Assembly (NCBI GenBank): GCA_964448045.1
Contig: CAYUVF010000005.1
Location: 1-64,000, forward strand
Length of the DNA stretch: 64,000 nt
Direction: 5' to 3'
Source: CAYUVF01 sp964448045
Lineage (GTDB): Bacteria; Bacteroidota; Rhodothermia; Rhodothermales; Salinibacteraceae
Below are positions 1 through 9,090 of this stretch, piece by piece. How positions within the stretch are numbered: position 1 is the first letter of the stretch; the number at the start of each line of letters is the position of its first letter. Under the pieces are notes generated by a model that was not told where the DNA came from, searched no databases, and saw only the letters and a list, made by a program, of their open reading frames with translations. The translations under genes were made by a program, and so were the position numbers.

Positions 1-2966
1 AACGCCAATACGTAGAGATCGGGCGGATGGGCCAGTGCAACCTCGGCAATGCCATCGCCATCGAAATCGCCAGCACGGAGCGATCCGTTCTTCGACACAT
101 TCCCAGCGACAGGAATCCGATGGCTTAGCTCAAACTGATCGTCGCCCGTGGTCGTCCAGAAATAGTACAACCCCAGCGGCGGCTCCCGACGTCCATCACT
201 CCGCAGAATCTTCAGATTCTCGGCGTACGTCACGAAGTCTCGATCGCCATCGCCATCAAAGTCGCCCACGGCGAAGCGGGTACCGGCATTGATGCGGTTG
301 GTCTCATAGGTCCAGACGACCTCGAACGTATCGTTACCACGCGCCTCGTACAGGATCCAGTCGCCGTCGCTATCGCCCACGAGCAGATTCATACGGCCGT
401 CATCATCGAAATCGGCCACGGCTACCTCCGGCTCTTGAAACCGATTGGCGTCCACCAGCGGATCGGCCCCTTCGGCGCTCGTGGGATTCTCCAGGCGCGC
501 GACCTCCCGATACGCCGAGCCGTCGTACTCCAGCACCCGCCACTGCCGCTGATTATGGGCGATAATTTCGCCGCGGCCGTCGCCGTCGAGATCCGTCAAT
601 CGCGCGCCCCAGACCGCATCCTCGGCATCAGGATCCCGAAGTCCCGTCGTATCCTGAAAGATAGGCGTACGCGGAAACGCCTCGCCCTCGGCTTGCTCCA
701 GCAGCAACGTCGCGCCGCCAACCTGCGTGAGCAGCTCCTGCCGCCCGTTGCCGTTGGAGTCGCCCGCGTCGCGCGGGATGACGTTCGCCACCAAGCCGCC
801 CACGCGGCTAAATCCTGAGCCCTCCCATTCGTACGCCCGAAGGGTATCTCCGACGGATCCGTTCTCATACGAGTTGAAGATGAGTTCCAGCAAGCCATCT
901 CCGTCGAAATCGGTGGCTGAGCGGAGGACAAACCCATGAGGAACCGAGAGCGTTTCATCGGAGAACAGGGCGGTGTTGAGACGACTCGGCGGAAGCGTGA
1001 TCGAGGTATCGATCCGCGTTTCAAGCCCGGAGTGGTTGACCGCCGCGATCGCCACCTGCACCGCTCCCCCCGCTCCACTCGCATCGGCCCACTGCAGGCC
1101 GTGGCGCGCGTTGGCCACCTCTGAGGAGACCGTGTGTGACGTGCCACTGGACGTGATCGTCATCGTCAACCTCGTTCGGTCGTCGGTTTGCACGTCGGCA
1201 ACGATGCCCCAACGCCCCTCCACCAGCCCGGCCGAGAGGACCGGAGCGCTGATTTTAGGGGGCGACCGATCGACCACGACGCGCCGGCGATCTTCGACCG
1301 TCGCGCCATCGCGCAGCGTCGTGACCAAACGCAGCGCGTACGATCCTTCTGGAAGCGCACCGGTAGCCCATTCCGCAAGCGGTTCGCGATACGCTTGCTG
1401 CCGGATGGGCCCGGCGATGCGCGTCCACGGCTCTGCCCGCTGATCCAGATCCTCGGTCCCTTTTGCATAGTAGAGGCTGAACGACCGAAACGACGGATCG
1501 ACCGCCGATCCCCGAATCGGTGTCACTGCGGTCGAGGTTCCTGCATCATGCCCCGGATGCGTGATCTCGGTGCGGGCGGGGAGCGCCTGCCGGAGCGCTG
1601 TTGCCACATCGAGGCGACCGGCCGCCGTGCGGTGATCCCAGCCCACTTCGCGAAGGTCAACGGCCGTGGCTGTGAGGATGCTGCGGATGGCCGCCGCCGT
1701 CAACGACGGCTTCAACGAGCGCAGCAGCGCTACGGTACCGGTAACCATCGGGGCGGCGACCGACGACCCGCTGCGCCGCCCGTAGAATCGATCGGCCGGT
1801 GATTGCGACTCGGTATTGGGCGCGGGCTGGAGAGTAGTGTAGATCGCCGTCCCCGGAGCACCGAGATCAATTCCCACGCCGTATTCGCCTCGAAAAGCAA
1901 TATCAGTTCCGTCTGCATTCAACCACGAAACGGAGATGACCTCCGGATAATCCGACGGGTAGTGCGGATCGTCACCGCCGTTGTTTCCCCCGGACGCGAC
2001 AACCACCGTACCCTGACGCACTGCATATTGGATTGCCTCTTCGAGCAACGGGGCAGCATAATCCCGCCCGAAGGACAGGTTGATCACGTCTAAGCCCATG
2101 TCGGTCGCGTAGAGAATGGCTGCTGCGATGTCGTCCGTCGCCCCGCGCCCGTCGCCGGCAAAGGCGCGCAGCGGGACCAGGCGGGCATCCGGCGCAACGC
2201 CTGCGATGCCCACGCCGTTACCCCGCGCCGCACTCATTACTCCGGCGACCAGTGTCCCGTGCCCGCTGAAGGGACTGCGCGGATCGGGCGACGGGTCGGG
2301 GTCGCGCTCACGAAAATCGCCGCTTTCCACCTCCTCAGGCCGGTCCACGAAATCGTAACCCAGGACATCATCCACGTAACCATTCCCATCATCATCTCGA
2401 CCATTGCGCGTTTCGTCCGGATTCAACCAGAACTGATCCGCGAGATCAGGGTGGTCGAGAAGCACTCCCGTATCAATGAGTCCAATCCGCACCGAAGGAT
2501 CACCGGAGGTAATCGGCCAAGCAGCACGGGCTCTGATCACGTCGAGGTGGCCGAGGCTGTCGGCCAGCGGATCGGCGGCCAGCGGATCGGCGGCGGGTCG
2601 CGGATGGGCCGAGCGGTCGAGCTCGTACGCGTAATTCGGTTGGACGTAGCGTACGTCCGGGCGACCGGTCCATCGCGCACGCAGGCGCTCCCAGCGGGCG
2701 GAATCCGGGACACTTAACACGAAAGCCGGAAGTGATGCGTTCGACTTCGCCACCGATGTGGGTACGACAGAACGCACGGATTCGACCGCCGCGAACAGCG
2801 AATCCATCGCGGCGGTCTTTGCTGAGGGCGAGCGCAGCGCCTCCAGAAGCGCCGTGGCTTCATCTGCTGGGCGCACGATGAGCTCCACCTGGGCCTGCAC
2901 ACGCTGCCCCCCTCCCAGTACGAGCGCAATGAGGTACCAAACGGTAATGCAATAACGGAAATTCAT
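1..2966 (-). CDS. Secreted subtilisin-like serine protease (S8) with C-terminal FG-GAP/VCBS-like repeats, 3' end outside window
   Basis: The frame stays open for 988 codons from the ATG at 2966 to the window edge, so the C-terminus is missing. A GGAGGAG ribosome binding site lies just upstream of the ATG. A short hydrophobic signal peptide (about residues 1-26, ending AQAQ) is followed by an inhibitor-I9-like prodomain (to about 116). The S8 catalytic triad is visible: Asp165 in a DTG motif, His236 in GHGT and Ser402 in GSSVAAP. From about residue 600 on there are at least six DxDGDG-type calcium-binding motifs typical of FG-GAP/VCBS beta-propeller repeats. The likely role is an exported or surface protease; the propeller may bind ligands or cell wall. 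A 15-bp tandem duplication (2561-2590) gives a repeated ADPLA in the linker between prodomain and catalytic domain. The gene follows the M24 peptidase by 25 bp with no terminator between, so co-transcription is possible. Confidence 0.85.
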   Translation of the reverse strand, partial: MNFRYCITVWYLIALVLGGGQRVQAQVELIVRPADEATALLEALRSPSAKTAAMDSLFAAVESVRSVVPTSVAKSNASLPAFVLSVPDSARWERLRARWTGRPDVRYVQPNYAYELDRSAHPRPAADPLAADPLADSLGHLDVIRARAAWPITSGDPSVRIGLIDTGVLLDHPDLADQFWLNPDETRNGRDDDGNGYVDDVLGYDFVDRPEEVESGDFRERDPDPSPDPRSPFSGHGTLVAGVMSAARGNGVGIAGVAPDARLVPLRAFAGDGRGATDDIAAAILYATDMGLDVINLSFGRDYAAPLLEEAIQYAVRQGTVVVASGGNNGGDDPHYPSDYPEVISVSWLNADGTDIAFRGEYGVGIDLGAPGTAIYTTLQPAPNTESQSPADRFYGRRSGSSVAAPMVTGTVALLRSLKPSLTAAAIRSILTATAVDLREVGWDHRTAAGRLDVATALRQALPARTEITHPGHDAGTSTAVTPIRGSAVDPSFRSFSLYYAKGTEDLDQRAEPWTRIAGPIRQQAYREPLAEWATGALPEGSYALRLVTTLRDGATVEDRRRVVVDRSPPKISAPVLSAGLVEGRWGIVADVQTDDRTRLTMTITSSGTSHTVSSEVANARHGLQWADASGAGGAVQVAIAAVNHSGLETRIDTSITLPPSRLNTALFSDETLSVPHGFVLRSATDFDGDGLLELIFNSYENGSVGDTLRAYEWEGSGFSRVGGLVANVIPRDAGDSNGNGRQELLTQVGGATLLLEQAEGEAFPRTPIFQDTTGLRDPDAEDAVWGARLTDLDGDGRGEIIAHNQRQWRVLEYDGSAYREVARLENPTSAEGADPLVDANRFQEPEVAVADFDDDGRMNLLVGDSDGDWILYEARGNDTFEVVWTYETNRINAGTRFAVGDFDGDGDRDFVTYAENLKILRSDGRREPPLGLYYFWTTTGDDQFELSHRIPVAGNVSKNGSLRAGDFDGDGIAEVALAHPPDLYVLA

Positions 2967-2991
2967 AAGCGCTCCTCCGATTCATCGCCGC

Positions 2992-4059
2992 TTACAGGGT
3001 AATCAACTCCTTCGGCGACGTCGTGAGGTTCTCAATCCCGCCGTCGCGAATCACCACCATATCCTCGATCCGTACGCCGTAGGATTCGGGCACGTAAACG
3101 CCCGGCTCGATCGTGACGATGCTGTTCAGCGGAAGCTCGTGATCGACGTGGTGCGAGAGCCTGGGCCATTCGTGCACTTGTAATCCCACGCCGTGACCGA
3201 GGCCATGCGAAAAGTAACCACCCAGCCCAGCCTCTTCAATAATCTGACGAGCAACCCCGTCCAATGTCTTGCCCGACATCCCCGCGTGTGCCGCATCGAG
3301 AGCCGCCTGCTGGGCCTCCAGCACCACCTGATAGCCCCGCTGCGCGGCGTGTGAGGGTGTCCCGATAGCCACGGTGCGTGTCATATCCGAGGCGTAGCCG
3401 TCGACGAACCCGCCCATATCGATGACTACGAGATCGCCCGCCTGAAGCGTCCGGCTCGTCGGTCGTGCATGGGGCAGCGCGGCGTTGGGCCCCGAGGCCA
3501 CAATAGGCTCAAACGCCATCTGGGTGGCACCGCGTCGCAGGTGCTCGTACACGATCTGCGCCGCCACTTCCTGCTCAGTCATCCCTGCTTCCAGCCCCCC
3601 ACACAGATCATCGAACACCGCATCCGTGATTTGCTGCGCCCCACGGATGGCCTCTACCTCTTCGGGATCTTTGGCCGCCACCTGTTGCGTCAACACATCG
3701 GAGGCCGGCTGCCAATCGACCGCAGGCATCAGATCCCGCAGGCGCTCCAGCGTACTGACGGTGACGTGATCCGACTGAAAGACGACCCGATCGGCTTCAT
3801 CGAGAAGCTCCTCTTCGGCGATATACTCGAACAGATTGTAGCCGGGGATGCGGACCTCGGCACCCTCAACTTCCCGATGGGCCTGTTCGGAGTAGCGACC
3901 GTCGGAGAGAAAGTCGGCACGGTCGGCAAGGACAATGAGCACGCCATTCGATCCCGAGAATCCGCAACTCCAGCGAATATCGGGCAGAAACGTCAGCAGG
4001 AGCGCGTCAGCATCCAAGGACTGGAGGCGCTGCTGGACGCGGGCGATACGATCAGTCAT
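2992..4059 (-). CDS. M24 family metallopeptidase (Xaa-Pro aminopeptidase-like)
   Basis: The 355-residue protein has the creatinase/prolidase layout: an N-terminal domain to about residue 130 and a C-terminal pita-bread M24 domain. The dinuclear metal ligands are visible: two Asp in DMGGFVDGYASDMTRT, His in SHGLGHGVGL, and two Glu in TIEPGVY and VRIEDM. It should remove N-terminal residues ahead of proline in cytoplasmic peptide turnover. I chose the ATG at 4059 (MTDRIARVQ) because it lies 4 bp after the guaB stop codon; a longer reading frame starting at 4179 would overlap guaB. The tight spacing suggests translational coupling with guaB. The exact substrate preference (prolidase or aminopeptidase P) cannot be told from the sequence. 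Confidence 0.9.
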   Translation of the reverse strand: MTDRIARVQQRLQSLDADALLLTFLPDIRWSCGFSGSNGVLIVLADRADFLSDGRYSEQAHREVEGAEVRIPGYNLFEYIAEEELLDEADRVVFQSDHVTVSTLERLRDLMPAVDWQPASDVLTQQVAAKDPEEVEAIRGAQQITDAVFDDLCGGLEAGMTEQEVAAQIVYEHLRRGATQMAFEPIVASGPNAALPHARPTSRTLQAGDLVVIDMGGFVDGYASDMTRTVAIGTPSHAAQRGYQVVLEAQQAALDAAHAGMSGKTLDGVARQIIEEAGLGGYFSHGLGHGVGLQVHEWPRLSHHVDHELPLNSIVTIEPGVYVPESYGVRIEDMVVIRDGGIENLTTSPKELITL

Positions 4060-4063
4060 GGTG

Positions 4064-5578
4064 TTACGATCGGGCACTGTAGTTCGGCGGCTCCTTTGTG
4101 ATCTCGATGTCATGCGGATGGCTCTCGCGCAGGCCCGCCGCCGTGGTGCGAACGAACTCGGCATCCTCGTACAGCGCATCGACAGTCGCGCAGCCGCAGT
4201 AGCCCATTGCCGCGCGGAGGCCGCCCGACATCTGATGGAGCACCTCGCCGAGCGTCCCGCTGTATGGAACGCGGCCTTCTACGCCTTCAGGCACCAGCTT
4301 GTTGATGTTATCCTCCACATCCTGAAAATAGCGGTCTTTGCTGCCAGCCTCCATCGCGCTGACCGAACCCATCCCCCGGTAGCTCTTATACTTGCGCCCC
4401 TCGTAGAGCACGGTTTCGCCGGGGCTCTCTTCCACTCCGGCGAAGAGGCCGCCGATCATCACCGTGCTCGCTCCTGCAGCCAGCGCCTTTGGGATGTCGC
4501 CGGTTTGCTTGATGCCCCCATCGGCAATGAGGGGCACGCCTTCCGGATGGGCCACGCGGGCGCAGTCCATTATCGCGGAGAACTGAGGCACGCCCACGCC
4601 CGCCACGACGCGGGTCGTACAGATGGATCCCGGTCCCACGCCCACTTTAATGGCATCGGCGCCGGCATCAATCAGATCGCGGGTAGCCTCGGCCGTGGCG
4701 ACGTTGCCGGCGACAATGTCGACCTCTTTGCCGAACCGCTTGGCAATCCGCTCAACCGTATCGAGCACGCCTTCCGAGTGGCCATGCGCGGTATCGACAG
4801 CGACAAAATCGACACCGACTTCCACAAGCGCGGCGACCCGATCAAGCACATCCGGCGTGATTCCGACCGCAGCCCCTACGCGCAGGCGTCCGTGCTCGTC
4901 TTTTGCTGCGTTCGGATGCTTGCGACGCTTCCGGATGTCTTTGAACGTGATAAGCCCTTTCAGATAGCCTTCGTCGTCCACGACCGGCAGCTTCTCAACT
5001 TTATGGCGCTGCAGGATCTGCACGGCCTCATCCAGCGTGGTGCCAACCGGAACGGTTACCAGGTTATCCGCCGTCATCATGCTGTGGATGGGCGTGCTGC
5101 CATCCAGCTCGAAGCGCACATCTCGGTTCGTGACGATGCCTACGAGCTTGTTGTGCTCATCGACCACAGGCACACCGCCAATCGAGTAGCGCGACATCAT
5201 CCGTCGCGCATCGGCGACCGTATCGTGGGGCGATATCGTGATCGGATCGAGGATCATCCCGCTCTCCGAGCGCTTTACCCGCCGCACCTCGGCCGCCTGC
5301 CGCTCAATCGGCATATTCTTGTGAAGCACCCCGGCGCCGCCTTCCCGCGCGATGGCAATGGCGAGATCAGCCTCGGTGACCGTGTCCATCGCCGCCGAGA
5401 GCACCGGCACGTTCAGTTCGACGTTGCGGGTCACCCGCGTTTCAGTCGACACTTCGCGCGGCATCACCGACGAGCGCGCCGGCACGAGCAACACGTCGTC
5501 GTATGTCAAACCCTGCGCGCGAATTTTTTTGGCGGCGACGCCATCCGTGGTGGGAAGTTCGGATTGGTTAACTTGCAT
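4064..5578 (-). CDS. guaB: Inosine-5'-monophosphate dehydrogenase
   Basis: The 504-residue protein catalyses NAD-dependent oxidation of IMP to XMP, the committed step of GMP synthesis. The TIM barrel is interrupted by a pair of CBS domains (about residues 110-220, with the IGGVPVVD and KLPVVDDEG signatures), which usually bind adenine or guanine nucleotides for allosteric control. The catalytic loop GPGSICTTR carries Cys320, and the flap region holds the conserved YRGMGS motif. The length is normal for bacterial enzymes. It lies 15 bp after the RluB-type gene and 4 bp before the M24 peptidase gene, so it is probably one transcription unit. No clear Shine-Dalgarno sequence is visible, as is common in Bacteroidota. 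Confidence 0.97.
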   Translation of the reverse strand: MQVNQSELPTTDGVAAKKIRAQGLTYDDVLLVPARSSVMPREVSTETRVTRNVELNVPVLSAAMDTVTEADLAIAIAREGGAGVLHKNMPIERQAAEVRRVKRSESGMILDPITISPHDTVADARRMMSRYSIGGVPVVDEHNKLVGIVTNRDVRFELDGSTPIHSMMTADNLVTVPVGTTLDEAVQILQRHKVEKLPVVDDEGYLKGLITFKDIRKRRKHPNAAKDEHGRLRVGAAVGITPDVLDRVAALVEVGVDFVAVDTAHGHSEGVLDTVERIAKRFGKEVDIVAGNVATAEATRDLIDAGADAIKVGVGPGSICTTRVVAGVGVPQFSAIMDCARVAHPEGVPLIADGGIKQTGDIPKALAAGASTVMIGGLFAGVEESPGETVLYEGRKYKSYRGMGSVSAMEAGSKDRYFQDVEDNINKLVPEGVEGRVPYSGTLGEVLHQMSGGLRAAMGYCGCATVDALYEDAEFVRTTAAGLRESHPHDIEITKEPPNYSARS

Positions 5579-5593
5579 GGCTGCGTTGGACCG

Positions 5594-6358
5594 TTAGTTG
5601 AGATTTACACGCTCGCGGAGTGTGGCGACTTCGTTCGGGTGGAGGCGCCGCCATTGCCCCCGATCAAGATGGCCCACGGTCAACCCGGCATAGCGGACGC
5701 GCTCCAGCAGCACGATGTCGTGCCCAAATGATCCGAGCATCCGCCGCACCTGCCGGTTGCGGCCTTCGTGGAGCTTGATGAGCACTTCGGTTTGCTTCCG
5801 CGGGTTCGGATACGCCACGTCATCGGCCGCGGCCTCGCCGTCGTCCAGCATCACGCCGCGACGAAGTGCATCGATCTCGTGCGGCTTGACCGACTCGCGC
5901 GTCCGTACAAAGTAGGACTTGCCCACTTCGTAGCGCGGGTGCATCAGCCGGTGCGCGAGGTCGCCGTCATTCGTCAGCAGCATCACGCCGACGGTATTGC
6001 GATCGAGCCGCCCGACGGGAAACAACCCCTTCGGATTTTGTCCGCTGGGATCGACCAGCTCGATCACCGTCTGCCGGTCCTTCTCGTCGTCCGTCGTGCT
6101 GATGGTGTTCTTCGGCTTGTTCAGCAGGATGTACTCGTGCGCCTCGGGCGAGATGACTTCGCCATCGACTTCGACACGCTGGCCTTTCTGGACGCGAGTA
6201 CCGTGCTCGGTCACGACCTCGCCATCGATTTTCACGCGCTCCTGCTCCACCAGGTCGTCGGCATCGCGGCGAGAGCAGACGCCCGAGCGCGCAATGTACT
6301 TGTTGATCCGCATCCCGGGACGGTCGCTGGACGTATGCGGATTGTTAGTCGAGGCCAT
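5594..6358 (-). CDS. rluB: Pseudouridine synthase, RluB/RsuA family
   Basis: The 254-residue protein begins with an S4 RNA-binding domain (about residues 16-62, MRINKYIARSGVCSRR), followed by the RsuA/RluB/E/F catalytic domain. The GRLDRNT motif carries the catalytic Asp119, and the conserved EGRNRQVRRM motif is present near residue 200. It should isomerise a uridine in 23S rRNA (the RluB site) or possibly 16S rRNA (the RsuA site); the close S4-plus-RluB layout and common Bacteroidota annotation favour RluB. scpA-scpB-rluB adjacency is frequent in bacteria and fits the two genes upstream. An 89-bp gap separates it from scpB. Confidence 0.88.
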   Translation of the reverse strand: MASTNNPHTSSDRPGMRINKYIARSGVCSRRDADDLVEQERVKIDGEVVTEHGTRVQKGQRVEVDGEVISPEAHEYILLNKPKNTISTTDDEKDRQTVIELVDPSGQNPKGLFPVGRLDRNTVGVMLLTNDGDLAHRLMHPRYEVGKSYFVRTRESVKPHEIDALRRGVMLDDGEAAADDVAYPNPRKQTEVLIKLHEGRNRQVRRMLGSFGHDIVLLERVRYAGLTVGHLDRGQWRRLHPNEVATLRERVNLN

Positions 6359-6447
6359 GGTGCGCGGGGTATGCGGTGTTTATCGTGCGCTTATTTTTGG
6401 TTGTAAACGATACGACCCGATGCGGTGCCGATGGTAGCGTTCATTCT

Positions 6448-7140
6448 CTATGAATCAGATTTGGGTTCGTCGGCGTCGCGGGGATCCGTGCCATTGGCCT
6501 GCCCCTCCAGCTCCGACTTGAGCGTTAGCAGTTCGGTCTTTTCCTCATCAAAGGCCGGTTCATCGAGCAACTCCTCCACCTCGCGGAGCGTCGGCAAATC
6601 GTCGAGACTGCTCAGGCCGAACTGCTCCAGAAACTTCCCCGTTGTGCCGTACAACAGCGGCCGCCCCAGCGAGTCGCTGCGACCGCGCACATCTACAAGG
6701 CTCAGCTCCATCAGCCTGCGAATGGCGTAATCCGAGTTGACGCCACGCACGAAGTCGACCTCCGGCCGGGTGACGGGCTGGCGGTAGGCCACGATCGCCA
6801 GCGTTTCCATCAGCGAGCGGGAGAGGCTCGTTTCGCGTTCCTGCCCGAACAGGATTTCGATGTAGGGCTGCAGGGTGGAGCGCGTCGCCATCCGATAGCC
6901 GCCGCCCCATTCGTGGATTTCCATCGCGCGCCCGGCCTCGGCGTACTGCGCATTCAACCGCTCCACGACAGCAGCCACCGTCGTGGCCTCAGGGGCAGCC
7001 TGCCCGGTAACCTCGGCGTAAATTTGGGCGATGCGCGACGGCGCGACCGGGTCGTTGGCGGCAAAGATCAACCCCTCAGCTACTTGCATCAGATCCTGAT
7101 CTTCGGGAACAGGTTCGGGGGCTTCTGATGGCTCAGTCAT
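6448..7140 (-). CDS. scpB: Segregation and condensation protein B
   Basis: The 230-residue protein is the winged-helix regulatory subunit of the SMC-ScpAB condensin complex, which compacts and helps segregate the chromosome. Diagnostic stretches include the early AEGLIFAANDPV and the central ETLAIVAYRQPVTRPEVDFVRGV, with LYGTTGKFLEQFGL in the second winged-helix domain. The C-terminal tail (after about residue 195) is acidic and low complexity, in keeping with the rest of the window. scpA lies 24 bp upstream on the same strand, so the two are almost certainly co-transcribed. Confidence 0.93.
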   Translation of the reverse strand: MTEPSEAPEPVPEDQDLMQVAEGLIFAANDPVAPSRIAQIYAEVTGQAAPEATTVAAVVERLNAQYAEAGRAMEIHEWGGGYRMATRSTLQPYIEILFGQERETSLSRSLMETLAIVAYRQPVTRPEVDFVRGVNSDYAIRRLMELSLVDVRGRSDSLGRPLLYGTTGKFLEQFGLSSLDDLPTLREVEELLDEPAFDEEKTELLTLKSELEGQANGTDPRDADEPKSDS

Positions 7141-7164
7141 GGCAAATCGAGAACGTCAGAGGGC

Positions 7165-7953
7165 TCAAGAAGGGTGCGACGCGGCGCCGTTGGTCGAGAC
7201 GCCACGGGAATCGAGCTCATCGAGCCGGGCTGCGAAATCATCGCTCCGTTGCACGCGAAAATCCGTCCGATTTGACTCGATGGTCAGGCGGATGTAGTGC
7301 AGGCGCGTCAGCTCCAAAATGGCGAGAAATGTGGCGATGATAAAGGCTTTCGGCTGATTGCCGACCAGATCGGAGAACGGCACGTTGGGCTCCGACTGGA
7401 TGCGCTCCAGCACGTAGGTTTGCTGCTCTTCGACGGAGTACTCAAGCGGCTCGACTTCGTGGGTGGGCGCGTCGTCTTCCGGCGCCTCAGCGAGTAATTG
7501 GCCGAGCGCCTGCACGAGATCGTACACCGAGGCATCGACTTCAACCTCGTGATCCTCGGCCACGTCGTCGCGCATCGACGAGGCTTCTCCGCGGGTGAAG
7601 TGCTCGGCCCGGCGCTCTCGCTGGGTCTCCAGCTGGCTGGATGCTTCCTTGAACCGGACGTACTCCATCAACCGTTCGACGAGTTCCTGACGGGGATCGA
7701 TCGGCTCGCCCTCCTCGTCAACCTCCGGATTCGGCAGCAGCATCCGCGCCTTGATATTGATCAGCAGCGCGGCCATGTAGATGAAGTCGCCGACGCCGTC
7801 GAGGTCGATCTCCTCCAGCAGCCGGACGTACGCCAGGTACTCATCCGCGATCCGGGCAATCGGGATGTCATAAATGTCGATCTCGTCCCGCTTGATGAAG
7901 AACAGCAACAGGTCCATCGGACCCTCAAACTGCTGCAGTTGAACGCGGTACAT
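7165..7953 (-). CDS. scpA: Segregation and condensation protein A
   Basis: The 262-residue kleisin subunit of the SMC-ScpAB complex bridges SMC heads and ScpB. The N-terminal SMC-binding segment has the family pattern FEGPMDLLLFFIKRDEIDIYDIPI, quoted here only in part (FEGPMDLLLFFIKRDEI), and is followed by the MAALLINIKARMLLP helix. The C-terminal winged helix (about 200-245) ends the conserved part. The central region is very acidic. It is the first gene of the scpA-scpB pair; an 89-bp gap containing a 15-bp tandem repeat separates it from the epimerase gene downstream of pnp. Confidence 0.93.
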   Translation of the reverse strand: MYRVQLQQFEGPMDLLLFFIKRDEIDIYDIPIARIADEYLAYVRLLEEIDLDGVGDFIYMAALLINIKARMLLPNPEVDEEGEPIDPRQELVERLMEYVRFKEASSQLETQRERRAEHFTRGEASSMRDDVAEDHEVEVDASVYDLVQALGQLLAEAPEDDAPTHEVEPLEYSVEEQQTYVLERIQSEPNVPFSDLVGNQPKAFIIATFLAILELTRLHYIRLTIESNRTDFRVQRSDDFAARLDELDSRGVSTNGAASHPS

Positions 7954-7962
7954 GGGAGTTCT

Positions 7963-7992
7963 GGGGGGCAGGTCGAAGGGGGGCAGGTTGAA
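7963..7992. repeat. Imperfect 15-bp tandem repeat upstream of scpA
   Basis: Two copies of GGGGGGCAGGTYGAA differ at one base. They lie in the 89-bp gap just upstream of the scpA start codon on the minus strand. No function is evident; it may be a simple duplication. Confidence 0.6.
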
Positions 7993-8042
7993 CGCTCAGG
8001 GGGGTGGGCTACAAAATCACGTTCTTGCTTCTATTCCTCCGC

Positions 8043-8981
8043 TCATTCACTCTTCCGTTTACCCCCTTCCCGTTCAAACCAGTCGACGGTGTGGCGGAGG
8101 CCTTCCTTGAGGCCCACGTTGGGCGTCCAGCCAAGCCGGTTGCGGGCCCGCTCGAAGCCGAGGACGCTCCGCTGCTGCTCTCCGGGTTTGCCCGGTCCGT
8201 GCTTCTCTTCGATCTCGGCCCCCGTGAGATCGCGGAGGGTGCGAAACAGCGTGTTGACGTCGGTTTCTGTGCCGGTGCCGATGTTGAAGATGCCGGAACC
8301 ATCGTAGTACAACGCCTTCAGGTTCGCCTGCACCACATCGCCCACGTACACGTAATCCCGGGTCTGCTTTCCATCGCCATTGATAACGGGCTGATCGCCG
8401 TTCAGCATCCGCTCGGTGAAGATGGCGACAACGCCCGCCTCCCCGTGCGGATTCTGGCGGGGGCCGTAGATGTTGGCGTAGCGCAGCGCAACGTAGTCGA
8501 TGCCGTACTGCTTTTGGTAAAAGTACAGGTATTTCTCCGTCGTTAGCTTGGTGATGCCGTAGGGCGACACCGGTTGCAGCGGGTGGCTTTCATCCTGCGG
8601 GACGAAATCGGGCTCGCCGTAAATGGCGCCGCCCGTCGACGCGAAAATGACTTGCTCCAGCCCGCTTTTCCGACCGGCCTCCGCCAGATTCAGAAAGCCG
8701 CGGACGTTCACATCGGCGTCGAAGCTGGGATCGGCGACGGAGGCGCGCACATCCATCTGCGCTGCATGATGCACCAGTACCGGGAACTGCTCCCGCTCAA
8801 TGAGCGCTGCCGCCTGATCGGAGCGGATGTCGTGCTCGTGCAGCGTCGCCGCCTCGGGCACGTTAGCGCGGCGGCCCGTCGACATATCATCGAGCACATG
8901 TACCTCGTGTCCCTCGTCGATCAGCGCATCCGCAACGTGGGACCCAATAAATCCAGCGCCCCCGGTAACTAATATTTTCAT
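8043..8981 (-). CDS. NAD-dependent epimerase/dehydratase (UDP-glucose 4-epimerase-like)
   Basis: This is a 312-residue extended short-chain dehydrogenase/reductase. The Rossmann nucleotide-binding motif TGGAGFIGSH is at residues 6-15 and the catalytic YxxxK motif is Tyr141-Lys145 (SPYGITK). The RYANIYGPRQ and DYVYVGDV segments are typical of GalE-like UDP-sugar 4-epimerases that act on UDP-glucose/galactose or their N-acetyl forms. It probably supplies nucleotide sugars for surface polysaccharide. The substrate cannot be fixed from sequence, so no gene symbol is given. It lies downstream of pnp, separated by a stem-loop, and may have its own promoter. Confidence 0.85.
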   Translation of the reverse strand: MKILVTGGAGFIGSHVADALIDEGHEVHVLDDMSTGRRANVPEAATLHEHDIRSDQAAALIEREQFPVLVHHAAQMDVRASVADPSFDADVNVRGFLNLAEAGRKSGLEQVIFASTGGAIYGEPDFVPQDESHPLQPVSPYGITKLTTEKYLYFYQKQYGIDYVALRYANIYGPRQNPHGEAGVVAIFTERMLNGDQPVINGDGKQTRDYVYVGDVVQANLKALYYDGSGIFNIGTGTETDVNTLFRTLRDLTGAEIEEKHGPGKPGEQQRSVLGFERARNRLGWTPNVGLKEGLRHTVDWFEREGGKRKSE

Positions 8982-9025
8982 GGTAGATCTGAGGTGTGTA
9001 AAAGTCGGACGATCCCCCGATGCGC

Positions 9026-9058
9026 CAAAGGCGAGAGCCCCAAGGGCCCCCGCCTTTG
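9026..9058 (-). terminator. Stem-loop downstream of pnp, possible weak terminator or 3' stabiliser
   Basis: CAAAGGCG pairs with CGCCTTTG, and an inner GCCC/GGGC pairing extends the stem. It follows the pnp stop codon by about 30 bases on the minus strand. No T-tract follows directly, so it may be a 3' stabilising hairpin or a leaky terminator rather than an efficient intrinsic terminator. Confidence 0.4.
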
Positions 9059-9090
9059 AGCAGCAGGACAGGTATCAGGCAAGCAGGGCC

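Noticed and set aside
3935..5731. Plus-strand open frame of 598 codons opposite guaB and the M24 peptidase gene
   Set aside because: It lies across several genes on the other strand and has no recognisable domain; the minus-strand guaB is unambiguous.
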